Below, piece after piece: positions 11,284 to 18,827 of a stretch of 64,000 bases of DNA. The DNA lies in NCBI RefSeq assembly GCF_001659685.2, contig NZ_LXYE02000001.1:352441-416440 (forward strand), in the 5' to 3' direction. The translations under genes were made by a program, and so were the position numbers. The DNA is from Labilibacter marinus. Lineage in GTDB: Bacteria > Bacteroidota > Bacteroidia > Bacteroidales > Marinilabiliaceae. How positions within the stretch are numbered: position 1 is the stretch's first letter; every line of letters starts with the position of its first letter. Under the pieces are notes generated by a model that saw only the letters and a list, made by a program, of their open reading frames with translations, searched no databases and was not told the origin of the DNA.

Positions 11284-11311
11284 AAAAAAGGTGCTATAAG
11301 CACCTTTTTTT
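11284..11311. terminator. Bidirectional terminator between HTH gene and nhaA
   Basis: A-run, GGTGCT (11290-11295), loop ATA, AGCACC (11299-11304), T-run. The symmetric A/T flanks let it serve both convergent genes. Confidence 0.85.
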
Positions 11312-11332
11312 ATGGAATATAATGAAGTAATA

Positions 11333-12703
11333 CTATTTCACTTTTTCTCCTCTGTTCATGATGTCTTCATCACGTTTTAAAGAATACTTTAATAAGTAGA
11401 ATCCTGCAAACCCAGCAACGATAGACCCAATGAAAATACCTATTTTAGCTTGATTTAATATTTCTGCTGAGTTGGTATATGCTAAACTGGCTATAAATAT
11501 TGACATGGTAAAACCTATACCTCCTAATAAACCTAATCCAGCAAATGATAACCATGAGGATCCCTTAGGTTTAATTGAAATACCTAATCTTACTGCAAGC
11601 CATGAGAATAAGGTTATTCCTATTACTTTACCCATAACTAAGCTGATGGCAATAGCAATAGACACTAGGCCTAGAACTTCTCCACCCTCATGACCAGCGC
11701 TTAGAACAACCCCTGCGTTAGCCAAGGCAAATACAGGTAGTACAAATACACTGATAAAACCATGAAACTGATGCTCGATATATTGTAAAGGGCTACGCAC
11801 TTTGCTAACCGCATATTCTAAATCACTCACGGCGTGTAATTGTTCATCGGTTAACACAATTTCATGCGTGTGTTTAGGAACCTGCTTAAACTTATTTAAA
11901 CCTCTTTCAATACGAGGTAAAAAGTTATCTATATGTACTTTTGGTCTGGCAGGAATAGTAAAGGCAATAAGTACCCCTGCTATGGTGGCATGCAGTCCAG
12001 ACCCAGGACCATCTACCCCTGATACAATAAATAAATACCAGATAACAAAGCCTAGGAAAGTATAAAGTCTTAAATCTTGAATGTTACGTAGGTTGGCAAA
12101 TACTAATATTGCTAATAGACCAGCTGCTACCATTAAATAAGTCCATTGTAACTCACCACCATAAAATAGAGCAATAACTACTACGGCTCCTAAGTCATCC
12201 ACAATAGCCAGGGCTGTTAAAAAAACCTTTAAGCTTAAAGGAACTCGTTTTCCTAACATACCCAGTATCCCTAATGAAAAGGCGATGTCAGTAGCCATTG
12301 GAATTCCCCATCCAGCACTAGATTCTCCTTCTAAACCAAACATGAAAAAGAAAATAATTGGAACAACCATACCTCCAACTGCGGCAAATATCGGCAAAGA
12401 GGCTTGCTTAAATGAGCTTAACTCACCTGCTAAAAACTCTCTTTTTATTTCTAATCCAACTACAAAAAAGAAGATGGCCATTAATCCGTCATTGATCCAA
12501 TGGTGCCAGCTCATTTTTAAATGGAACATATTTACGTCTATCGAAAGGATATCATGCCATGTGTGCTCGTAAAAATGATGATCGATATTAGCCCATATAA
12601 CGGCTATAAATGTGGCTATCATTAAAAGTGCGCTTCCTCCTGTTATGGCTTTGAAAAACCGTTGAAAGAAACTCTGATCTTTTTTAACTTCAGTCTGTGT
12701 CAT
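11333..12703 (-). CDS. nhaA: Na+/H+ antiporter NhaA
   Basis: Inner-membrane sodium/proton antiporter for pH and sodium balance, fitting a marine cell. It has 456 residues with about a dozen hydrophobic segments. 'PMATDIAFSLGILGMLGKRVP' and 'ALAIVDDLGAVVVIALFY' are family signatures, the second carrying the paired Asp of the ion-binding site. The length exceeds the roughly 390 residues of the E. coli protein because of a hydrophilic loop (about 255-300, 'VHIDNFLPRIERGLNKF...') often seen in Bacteroidetes homologues. It follows the nucleotidyltransferase gene by 42 bp on the same strand and may share its transcript. Confidence 0.96.
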   Translation of the reverse strand: MTQTEVKKDQSFFQRFFKAITGGSALLMIATFIAVIWANIDHHFYEHTWHDILSIDVNMFHLKMSWHHWINDGLMAIFFFVVGLEIKREFLAGELSSFKQASLPIFAAVGGMVVPIIFFFMFGLEGESSAGWGIPMATDIAFSLGILGMLGKRVPLSLKVFLTALAIVDDLGAVVVIALFYGGELQWTYLMVAAGLLAILVFANLRNIQDLRLYTFLGFVIWYLFIVSGVDGPGSGLHATIAGVLIAFTIPARPKVHIDNFLPRIERGLNKFKQVPKHTHEIVLTDEQLHAVSDLEYAVSKVRSPLQYIEHQFHGFISVFVLPVFALANAGVVLSAGHEGGEVLGLVSIAIAISLVMGKVIGITLFSWLAVRLGISIKPKGSSWLSFAGLGLLGGIGFTMSIFIASLAYTNSAEILNQAKIGIFIGSIVAGFAGFYLLKYSLKRDEDIMNRGEKVK

Positions 12704-12745
12704 CTTATATCAATTATTTATTCTTTTTTAAGCGTTTAGTATCCC

Positions 12746-13480
12746 TTACTTGGGAAGGCCTTTGGTCTTTAAAAATGATTCGGCTATTTCAAGTTTCTCA
12801 GGCGTACCGATGTCAAACCAGTATTCGTCCCAATTATCCCAACCATATATTTTATTCTCTTTAGATAAGTCAAGATAGCCATTGGTGATGGAAAACTTAC
12901 GTACTTCTCCTAATTTAGACAATATTTCGGGGTTGATGATATGAATACCTGAAAAAGCTAAAGATTTTCGTTTACTTGTTTCAATGGTAATTCGTTCTTC
13001 TTTGGTGGATATATTCTCCCATCCGGAAAGGCGATTATCATCATCGAATATAAAATATCTTGCTGTACTACGGTCTTTTACCATCAGGGTTGCAATACCT
13101 CCCTTTTGCTGATGATATTTTAGCATCTTGTTAAGATCAATTCCAGTAAGTACATCCGAATTGTATAATATAATAGGTTGGTCTGCAATAAATAAAGGAG
13201 CGGCTTTTAATAAGCCCCCACCTGTTTCAAGTAATTGATCAGATTCATCCGAAATGATTAAATCAACAGAAGGGTAATTTAAAGTGCTAACGAACTGTTT
13301 AATTTGCTCGGGGTGATGATGCACATTTATAACAACACGAGTAACGCCCACTTCTATTAGTTTTTCGATAGCGTGCTGAAGCATAGGCTTTCCATTTACT
13401 TCAACTAATGCCTTGGGTTTACTTTTAGTAATAGTAGCTAAACGAGTGCCCAGTCCAGCTGCAAAAATAAGTGCATTCAT
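12746..13480 (-). CDS. MurU-like sugar-1-phosphate nucleotidyltransferase
   Basis: Nucleotidyltransferase of 244 residues. The signature 'AAGLGTRLATITKSKPKALVEV' sits at residues 7-28, and 'LYNSDVLTGIDL' carries the metal-binding Asp. The closest families by pattern are MurU (MurNAc-1-phosphate uridylyltransferase) and related sugar pyrophosphorylases. The neighbouring kinase is AmgK-like. In Pseudomonas the AmgK-MurU pair recycles cell-wall amino sugars to UDP-MurNAc, so the same role is likely here (inference). The kinase operon ends at a terminator about 140 bp upstream, so this gene probably has its own promoter. GDP- or dTDP-sugar synthesis remains possible. Confidence 0.75.
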   Translation of the reverse strand: MNALIFAAGLGTRLATITKSKPKALVEVNGKPMLQHAIEKLIEVGVTRVVINVHHHPEQIKQFVSTLNYPSVDLIISDESDQLLETGGGLLKAAPLFIADQPIILYNSDVLTGIDLNKMLKYHQQKGGIATLMVKDRSTARYFIFDDDNRLSGWENISTKEERITIETSKRKSLAFSGIHIINPEILSKLGEVRKFSITNGYLDLSKENKIYGWDNWDEYWFDIGTPEKLEIAESFLKTKGLPK

Positions 13481-13618
13481 TCAATTTATTGCTTTGTTGT
13501 TTAATGTGCAATAATAAGAAAATTAAAGATAATCAGTATAAAAGGTGGGGCAGAAGTAACTAATAAAAGCAATAATAATAGTAGGAGTACGCTAAAAAAT
13601 GATGATGTAATAATAAAA

Positions 13619-13656
13619 GCGACTTATATCCATTGATTTTAATAGGTATAAGTCGC
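13619..13656 (-). terminator. Terminator of the kinase-RapZ / small-protein operon
   Basis: Perfect 10-bp stem GCGACTTATA (13619-13628) / TATAAGTCGC (13647-13656). On the minus strand it is followed by TTTTATTATT. It lies just downstream of the 45-codon gene and separates that operon from the MurU-like gene. Confidence 0.8.
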
Positions 13657-13671
13657 GTTGTATTTCTTAAG

Positions 13672-13809
13672 TTATTGTTTCTCTGGCTTACAGAGTTTTT
13701 TTTCTTTGTTAGAAGTTAATTTGCATTTTTTGCATTGAAATTTGTCGTCACTGTCCATCTCAACTCCCTTATCGCACTTTTTTACTTTCTTACACTTCTT
13801 CGATCCCAT
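13672..13809 (-). CDS. 45-residue Cys/Lys-rich small protein
   Basis: An open frame of 45 codons plus stop that begins one base after the stop of the AmgK-RapZ gene, so it is almost certainly translated with it. It starts MGSKKCKKVKKCDKG. The cysteines fall at 6, 12, 26, 29 and 40, including a CKKC pair, and about a third of residues are lysine. That pattern suggests a tiny zinc-ribbon or metal-binding, nucleic-acid-contacting protein. No family name is recognised. It ends before a good terminator, which supports it as the last gene of the operon. It is too short for standard gene-length cut-offs and easily missed. Confidence 0.7.
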   Translation of the reverse strand: MGSKKCKKVKKCDKGVEMDSDDKFQCKKCKLTSNKEKKLCKPEKQ

Positions 13810-13810
13810 T

Positions 13811-15235
13811 TTAGGCTTTTTTAATTTCCTGCTCTACGTGTCGAAGCTTAACGCTTACAGGATACTTTTGTTGTATGTATTTAGTTAGCTGCTCGGCACT
13901 ATATACCGACCTATGCTGTCCACCTGTACAACCAAAATTCACCATTAAATGTTTAAAATTTCTCGAAATATACTTTTCAACAGATTTAGAAACAACCGAA
14001 AAAACATCATCTAAAAACTCTTTCATTTCAGGCTCCTTTTCAAAAAACTTAATCACGGCTTCGTCCTTGCCTGTTATTTGTTTGTATTCTTCGTATCTGC
14101 CAGGGTTGTGTATTGCACGACAATCAAACACAAAACCACCACCATTTCCACTCATATCAAAAGGAATACCTCGTTTAAACGAAAAGCTATTAATGGTAAC
14201 AGTTAAAGCGTTTATTCTTAATAGTTTTTCATTGGTAGTTAATGCCTCTAATACTCTACTAAGCTCAGGGATTTGAATAGGTAAAGGATGACTTTTGAGC
14301 AAGTAAGATATGTTTTTAAGCGCATATGGTATACTCTTTAAAAAATGCTCTTTTTTCTCGTAGAAGCCTCTAAATCCGTATGCTCCCATGGCTTGCATAA
14401 TGCGTATATATACATAACCTGTAAAATGATTCTGGAAGGAACTCTCATCTACCTCTTTGTGTTTTTTTAAGGTGTCGATGTAATGGCTGTATAATTGTTC
14501 TCTAACTTCCACTGGTATATCCGCTTTCCCGTCGTAAAGTAAAGAAGCTAAGTCGTATTGCAAAGCACCCTTTCTTCCTCCTTGATAATCAATAAACCAG
14601 GGTTCTCCATTTTTCACCATCACGTTTCTCGATTGAAAATCGCGATATAAAAAGTAATGGTGCTCAGCCTCTAAAAGAAAGTCCATGAGGCTCTTAAAAT
14701 CTTCTTCGAGAGCTTGTTCATCAAACGGTACCTGAGCCAATTTTAAAAAGTAGTATTTAAAATAATGCAAATCCCATTGCATCGATTGTCTGTCAAAAGC
14801 TTTACGCGGATAGCAAAGATCAAAATCTAAATCTTCTGATCCTTTAAGCTGAAATAGCACCAACTCCTCAATGGTCTTTTTATATATGTCCATTAAAGAT
14901 TCTGAGAATTCTCCCTCAACTCTGTTGGCCTGCAAAAAATCGAAAAGGGTGGTGTTTCCTAAATCTTCTACCAGGTAAATATCTTGTTCCATATCCTGGT
15001 CGAATACTTTACCTACCTTTAAACTTTTACTCTTAAAATGCTCAGAAAATCCAATAAAAGCTGCATTTTCTTTTTTATCGGAATTAAAAACCCCTAAGGC
15101 ACTTTTTCCGCCTCCAGTAAAGCGAACATATTCTCTGTAAGATCCTGATGGAGGAAGCATTTCTGTAGTTTCTATCTGCTCGCCAGTAAAGCGAGTAAAC
15201 ATTTTGCTGAGTTGTTCTATTTTATTTAAATCCAT
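13811..15235 (-). CDS. AmgK-like sugar kinase fused to RapZ C-terminal domain
   Basis: About 474 residues in two parts. Residues about 1-330 are an aminoglycoside-phosphotransferase fold kinase with 'HYFLYRDFQSRNVMV' (catalytic loop, HxD-type region) and 'PWFIDYQGGRKGALQYDLASLLYD', resembling AmgK, the anomeric kinase for MurNAc/GlcNAc. Residues about 340-474 match the RapZ C-terminal domain: 'SFSFKRGIPFD', 'FDCRAIHNPGR', 'GCTGGQHRSV'. In E. coli that domain senses glucosamine-6-phosphate. The P-loop N-terminal half of RapZ is absent. The frame can be opened earlier at a TTG (15247), but the ATG at 15235 gives the natural MDLNKIEQL start. Adjacent genes are a small Cys-rich protein and a MurU-like enzyme. 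I infer amino-sugar recycling with built-in metabolite sensing. Confidence 0.85.
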   Translation of the reverse strand: MDLNKIEQLSKMFTRFTGEQIETTEMLPPSGSYREYVRFTGGGKSALGVFNSDKKENAAFIGFSEHFKSKSLKVGKVFDQDMEQDIYLVEDLGNTTLFDFLQANRVEGEFSESLMDIYKKTIEELVLFQLKGSEDLDFDLCYPRKAFDRQSMQWDLHYFKYYFLKLAQVPFDEQALEEDFKSLMDFLLEAEHHYFLYRDFQSRNVMVKNGEPWFIDYQGGRKGALQYDLASLLYDGKADIPVEVREQLYSHYIDTLKKHKEVDESSFQNHFTGYVYIRIMQAMGAYGFRGFYEKKEHFLKSIPYALKNISYLLKSHPLPIQIPELSRVLEALTTNEKLLRINALTVTINSFSFKRGIPFDMSGNGGGFVFDCRAIHNPGRYEEYKQITGKDEAVIKFFEKEPEMKEFLDDVFSVVSKSVEKYISRNFKHLMVNFGCTGGQHRSVYSAEQLTKYIQQKYPVSVKLRHVEQEIKKA

Positions 15236-15299
15236 TATTACTATCAATTATTTCGGTATGATTCATATTTCATCCTCATTTCAATCGAGTGATGAATAA

Positions 15300-15749
15300 T
15301 TACTCTAGTCTTTGTAGAATCTTTTCAAATTTTCTAGACACTCTTTTATCATTCAACGAAATTAAGATAATCCCTGTAAAAGGTTTATTAATATGCAAGT
15401 TCTCAGGAACTTTGTCCATAATTAATATGCTTTCTAACTTTTCGTATGTTATCAATTGTGATATTTTTTTTCTTGAAGCATAACCTAGTTCTGTTTCAAA
15501 TACTCTACCTGCAATAAGAATAACAGGAGTTGCTATTTTGTCAGAATCTAAATCTATTTCAAGATTTGAGGAATCTAAAAAACGCTTATAAATATAATTC
15601 CATTGCGTTTTTTTATTTGAGTTTTTCACTTTGTTAAGCCAAAGGTTATTTTGTGAATGACTCATATATAGGCTTCTGTCATTTTCTTGTGCAGAAGACT
15701 TGAAAGTGCTCAAAATGAAAATCGTAATGTATATTAAAAAATATTTCAT
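15300..15749 (-). CDS. Hypothetical secreted protein
   Basis: A 149-residue protein with a clear N-terminal signal peptide (hydrophobic residues 3-15, cleavage likely after SSA) and no other recognisable domain. The mature part is mixed alpha/beta in character with many Lys and Ser. The middle (about 70-125) contains 'TPVILIAGRVFETELGYAS' and 'PFTGIILISLND', patterns of alternating hydrophobics. The C-terminal 'VSRKFEKILQRLE' is probably helical. It starts 15 bp after the AddB-like gene on the same strand and may be co-transcribed, though the functions seem unrelated. Confidence 0.5.
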   Translation of the reverse strand: MKYFLIYITIFILSTFKSSAQENDRSLYMSHSQNNLWLNKVKNSNKKTQWNYIYKRFLDSSNLEIDLDSDKIATPVILIAGRVFETELGYASRKKISQLITYEKLESILIMDKVPENLHINKPFTGIILISLNDKRVSRKFEKILQRLE

Positions 15750-15764
15750 GATTTTGTAAATATC

Positions 15765-18656
15765 CTATTTCCCACAAATACTTTTATAGCTACAAGATAA
15801 GCAGCTATCGGTATATTCGGTTTGCGAAAAGGCAATATCTTTATTAAAAAGATCGGCCAAATGTTGTTTTAATTCATTAATATATTCTTCCTCTACGGTT
15901 TGTAAAGTCAAGGTTTCGTTATTACTTGGTGTTCCTTTTTTAAGCGAATAATCAGGAGAGGTAAAAATCTTTTTAATCCATACCACTCCTGGATAATAGG
16001 ATGAAATATCTGATTTGCTTTGTTTTAAAATATAGCTGTATAACAAAGTTTGAAAAATAGCCTTTTTAGCCTTGTGTTTACTTTGTAAAAATAATTCTTC
16101 TACTTTACTAAAGTGCTCGTCGCCTGCACCCGTTTTGTAGTCAATTACCCTAATATTATTATCTTTTTCATCTAACCTATCAATCGTACCACCCAGGCAA
16201 ATTGTTTTATCGCCTACTATAATGTTTGCATCCACCAATTTCTCTAATCCTTTTAAATAAAAGGGCGCATGCTTTTGTTCTACCTGTAAAAACTGCTGCA
16301 CATATTTTTTAATGATATCAAATACTAATATGTTTTTACCCTGAATATCCTTAAAGTCACTTTGATTTAAATCGTGGTTGAAATAATTACTAAAGCTTTT
16401 GTGCAGTGCCTGATTAATGGTGTTTTTATCCAGTCTTAATTTTTTAATGTCCTCAGGAAGTACCTCTTTACCCACGAATGGTTTATATATTTCTTCCACG
16501 GTTTCATGAAATAGAGTCCCAAAAATTCTGGGGTCAATATCTTCTGAAATTTCGTCAGGTTCTGCAGCTTTTAGCACGTATTTGTAATAGAATCTCAAAG
16601 GGCACTCAAAATAGGTACTTAAGGCACTAGGCGATAACTTACGAGTACCGTCTTGCAAATATTGGTTGAGTACCGACATTACTTTTTCATCCTTATCTAC
16701 AAAATAGCTCTGAGAAGGGGATATATTAATATTATCAACTGCTGTAGAAAAGCTGAGTTTATCGGCAGGGTACTCATATTTAAGCTGGAATAAGAAACGA
16801 CTCATTTCTCCGGTTTGCATTCCTTGTGCCGACGAATTATATAACATCTGTACCTTTTTAGCACGATGAATTAATCGGTAAAAATAATAAGCGAAGATGG
16901 CATCCTGATGCTCGATAGTAGGCAACATAAAGGCCTTACGCAAACTGTATGGAATTAATGAATTGCTTGCTCCTGTCTGTGGAAAAACACCCTCATTCAT
17001 ATTGAGAATGATAAGATTCTCAAAATCTAAAGCACGAGTTTCTAGAATACCCATTACCTGTAAGCCCTTTAAAGGTTCTCCACTAAAAGGAATGCTTTTT
17101 AACTCAGCAGCACGTTTAAATAGTTTAATCCAGGTATCCGGACTAATTTCTACCTTCAGCTTTTTAATGAGATCAGCCAGTTGGGTAATGGTTAAATGCA
17201 GCTGGTAAATAAATTCCTTTTCAATAACCTGGTCGTTGTCGTTCTTTTGCAGACCACTATATATGAGCTGTAATAAATCGATTAAGTAAGTAGAGAAGTT
17301 TTCGCTCTTTTCTACCACTTTAAATATGGTGTTTAAAAGTTTACTTTTATCTAATTCATTGGCCTCAATGTAGGTTTTGTTTTGCTTGGTTATTGAGTAG
17401 GCAAGCTTTTTATGCAGCTCGGGGCTGATAGGTTCAATATACTGATGACTCAGGATAGGTAACACATTTCTAAAATAAAACCAGGTTTTACCCGCTTTAG
17501 TCTTCCTTCCGTTTTTTTGCAAGTCAAAAACCAATTCAAGTAAACCATAGGCAGGTGTATTCTTAATGGGGTAACCCATCGTAATATTCACCTTTTCAAT
17601 TTCATCGGGGATGGAATGTAATACAGGTAATAGTATGGTTTCATCCGTTAGTATAACCGCAGTTCGTAATGCAGAATCTAATTGAGAAGAATTACTTTCT
17701 GCAGGAATATCTTGTAAGTATTGGTGTACTATCTGTGTTTGCGCAGTATCCGTAGCAACCGAAGTAATCTTTATTTCAGGTAACTCTTTATTTGCAGGGA
17801 AATCCCAATCATGCGGAGGTGGAAATTTCTCCAGATTTTCTTCGATAAATCGAATGGCCTCATGCTCTTTCATTCGTTCATGAGGGTTGGAACCTGTATT
17901 TTTATTTTGTAGTAACCAAGGAGTATAATCCCAAATAAAATCGGCTTTGTTACCAATAGCCAAGTGATGAAACAACTTTTTCTCGCAGCTATTTAAAGCA
18001 TTAAAGGCAACAAATATAATTTTGGGGTATTTTATATTTAGCGGTTTCTTTTGATCAATGTCATCGGCTATGGAGCGATATACTGCCCCTTCGTAGGTCA
18101 TGTTTTTTTCTAGTAAACGCTTATTAAATAGGCGGTAAACTTCATAGAGTTTTTCCCATACCTTAATAAATTCTGTTTGATGATCGGATAGCTTGTGCGG
18201 ATTAAAGGAATGCCAAAAGCTTTTTATGGTTTCTATTTGCTCTTCGCTTAAAAAGCTATAATCATCTTCAATTTCTTTGATGGAAAGAAGGTTCGAAAAA
18301 ACTTGTTCGGCATTGGCCCTATATTTATCAATGTCATCAAAATCATTTAAGATAATTTCGCCCCAAGGCAAAAACTCATCAAAACTGGTTCCAGTTTTAT
18401 ATACTTCTTCATACACTTGATACAGCTCAAAAACCAAAGTAATTTTGTCGGCTATTTGATGAGAAGTAAAATCCTGAACAAATTCATTTATAGTTATTGT
18501 TCTTGGCGACCAAAGTGGCTCTGAGATGAGCGTACTAAGGTGCTGTTGAAAAAAAAGTCCTGCTCTTCTACCGGGAAATACAAAACAAAACTCCGATATG
18601 TTGGTTTGATATTTATTAAAATAGTACTGAGCAAGTTGTTGAATAAAATTTGTCAT
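15765..18656 (-). CDS. AddB-like PD-(D/E)XK nuclease
   Basis: A 963-residue cytoplasmic protein. The C-terminal third is a RecB-family PD-(D/E)XK nuclease: 'LSPSALSTYFECPLRFYYKYVL' (first Cys), 'GTIDRLDEKDNNIRVIDYKTG' with the catalytic Asp and Lys, and a terminal 'CLSCSYKSIC' that completes a likely 4Fe-4S site. The N-terminal two thirds resemble the inactive helicase-like portion of AddB ('FVFPGRRAGLFFQQHL', 'MGILETRALDFENLIILNMNEGVFP'). The role is presumably end resection in double-strand-break repair together with an AddA-type UvrD helicase. No such helicase lies in the window, although in many Bacteroidetes it is adjacent. The gene is divergent from sucA. Confidence 0.8.
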   Translation of the reverse strand: MTNFIQQLAQYYFNKYQTNISEFCFVFPGRRAGLFFQQHLSTLISEPLWSPRTITINEFVQDFTSHQIADKITLVFELYQVYEEVYKTGTSFDEFLPWGEIILNDFDDIDKYRANAEQVFSNLLSIKEIEDDYSFLSEEQIETIKSFWHSFNPHKLSDHQTEFIKVWEKLYEVYRLFNKRLLEKNMTYEGAVYRSIADDIDQKKPLNIKYPKIIFVAFNALNSCEKKLFHHLAIGNKADFIWDYTPWLLQNKNTGSNPHERMKEHEAIRFIEENLEKFPPPHDWDFPANKELPEIKITSVATDTAQTQIVHQYLQDIPAESNSSQLDSALRTAVILTDETILLPVLHSIPDEIEKVNITMGYPIKNTPAYGLLELVFDLQKNGRKTKAGKTWFYFRNVLPILSHQYIEPISPELHKKLAYSITKQNKTYIEANELDKSKLLNTIFKVVEKSENFSTYLIDLLQLIYSGLQKNDNDQVIEKEFIYQLHLTITQLADLIKKLKVEISPDTWIKLFKRAAELKSIPFSGEPLKGLQVMGILETRALDFENLIILNMNEGVFPQTGASNSLIPYSLRKAFMLPTIEHQDAIFAYYFYRLIHRAKKVQMLYNSSAQGMQTGEMSRFLFQLKYEYPADKLSFSTAVDNINISPSQSYFVDKDEKVMSVLNQYLQDGTRKLSPSALSTYFECPLRFYYKYVLKAAEPDEISEDIDPRIFGTLFHETVEEIYKPFVGKEVLPEDIKKLRLDKNTINQALHKSFSNYFNHDLNQSDFKDIQGKNILVFDIIKKYVQQFLQVEQKHAPFYLKGLEKLVDANIIVGDKTICLGGTIDRLDEKDNNIRVIDYKTGAGDEHFSKVEELFLQSKHKAKKAIFQTLLYSYILKQSKSDISSYYPGVVWIKKIFTSPDYSLKKGTPSNNETLTLQTVEEEYINELKQHLADLFNKDIAFSQTEYTDSCLSCSYKSICGK

Positions 18657-18827
18657 GAAGATATTTGCGATGATTCTTTATACAAAAGAATAAAAATTAA
18701 TAGTTTTTACAGCTAAAAAGTTAAGATTTCATGCATGTTTGAGAATCATGAATACTTAAAATACATATATTGCATTTTATAATCAGAAATTAATTGGCGC
18801 ACATAGCGGTTTATCATATATAAGTCC

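Noticed and set aside
11472..12572. Several plus-strand frames opposite nhaA
   Set aside because: They are shadows of the nhaA coding sequence with no start signals or recognisable protein content.
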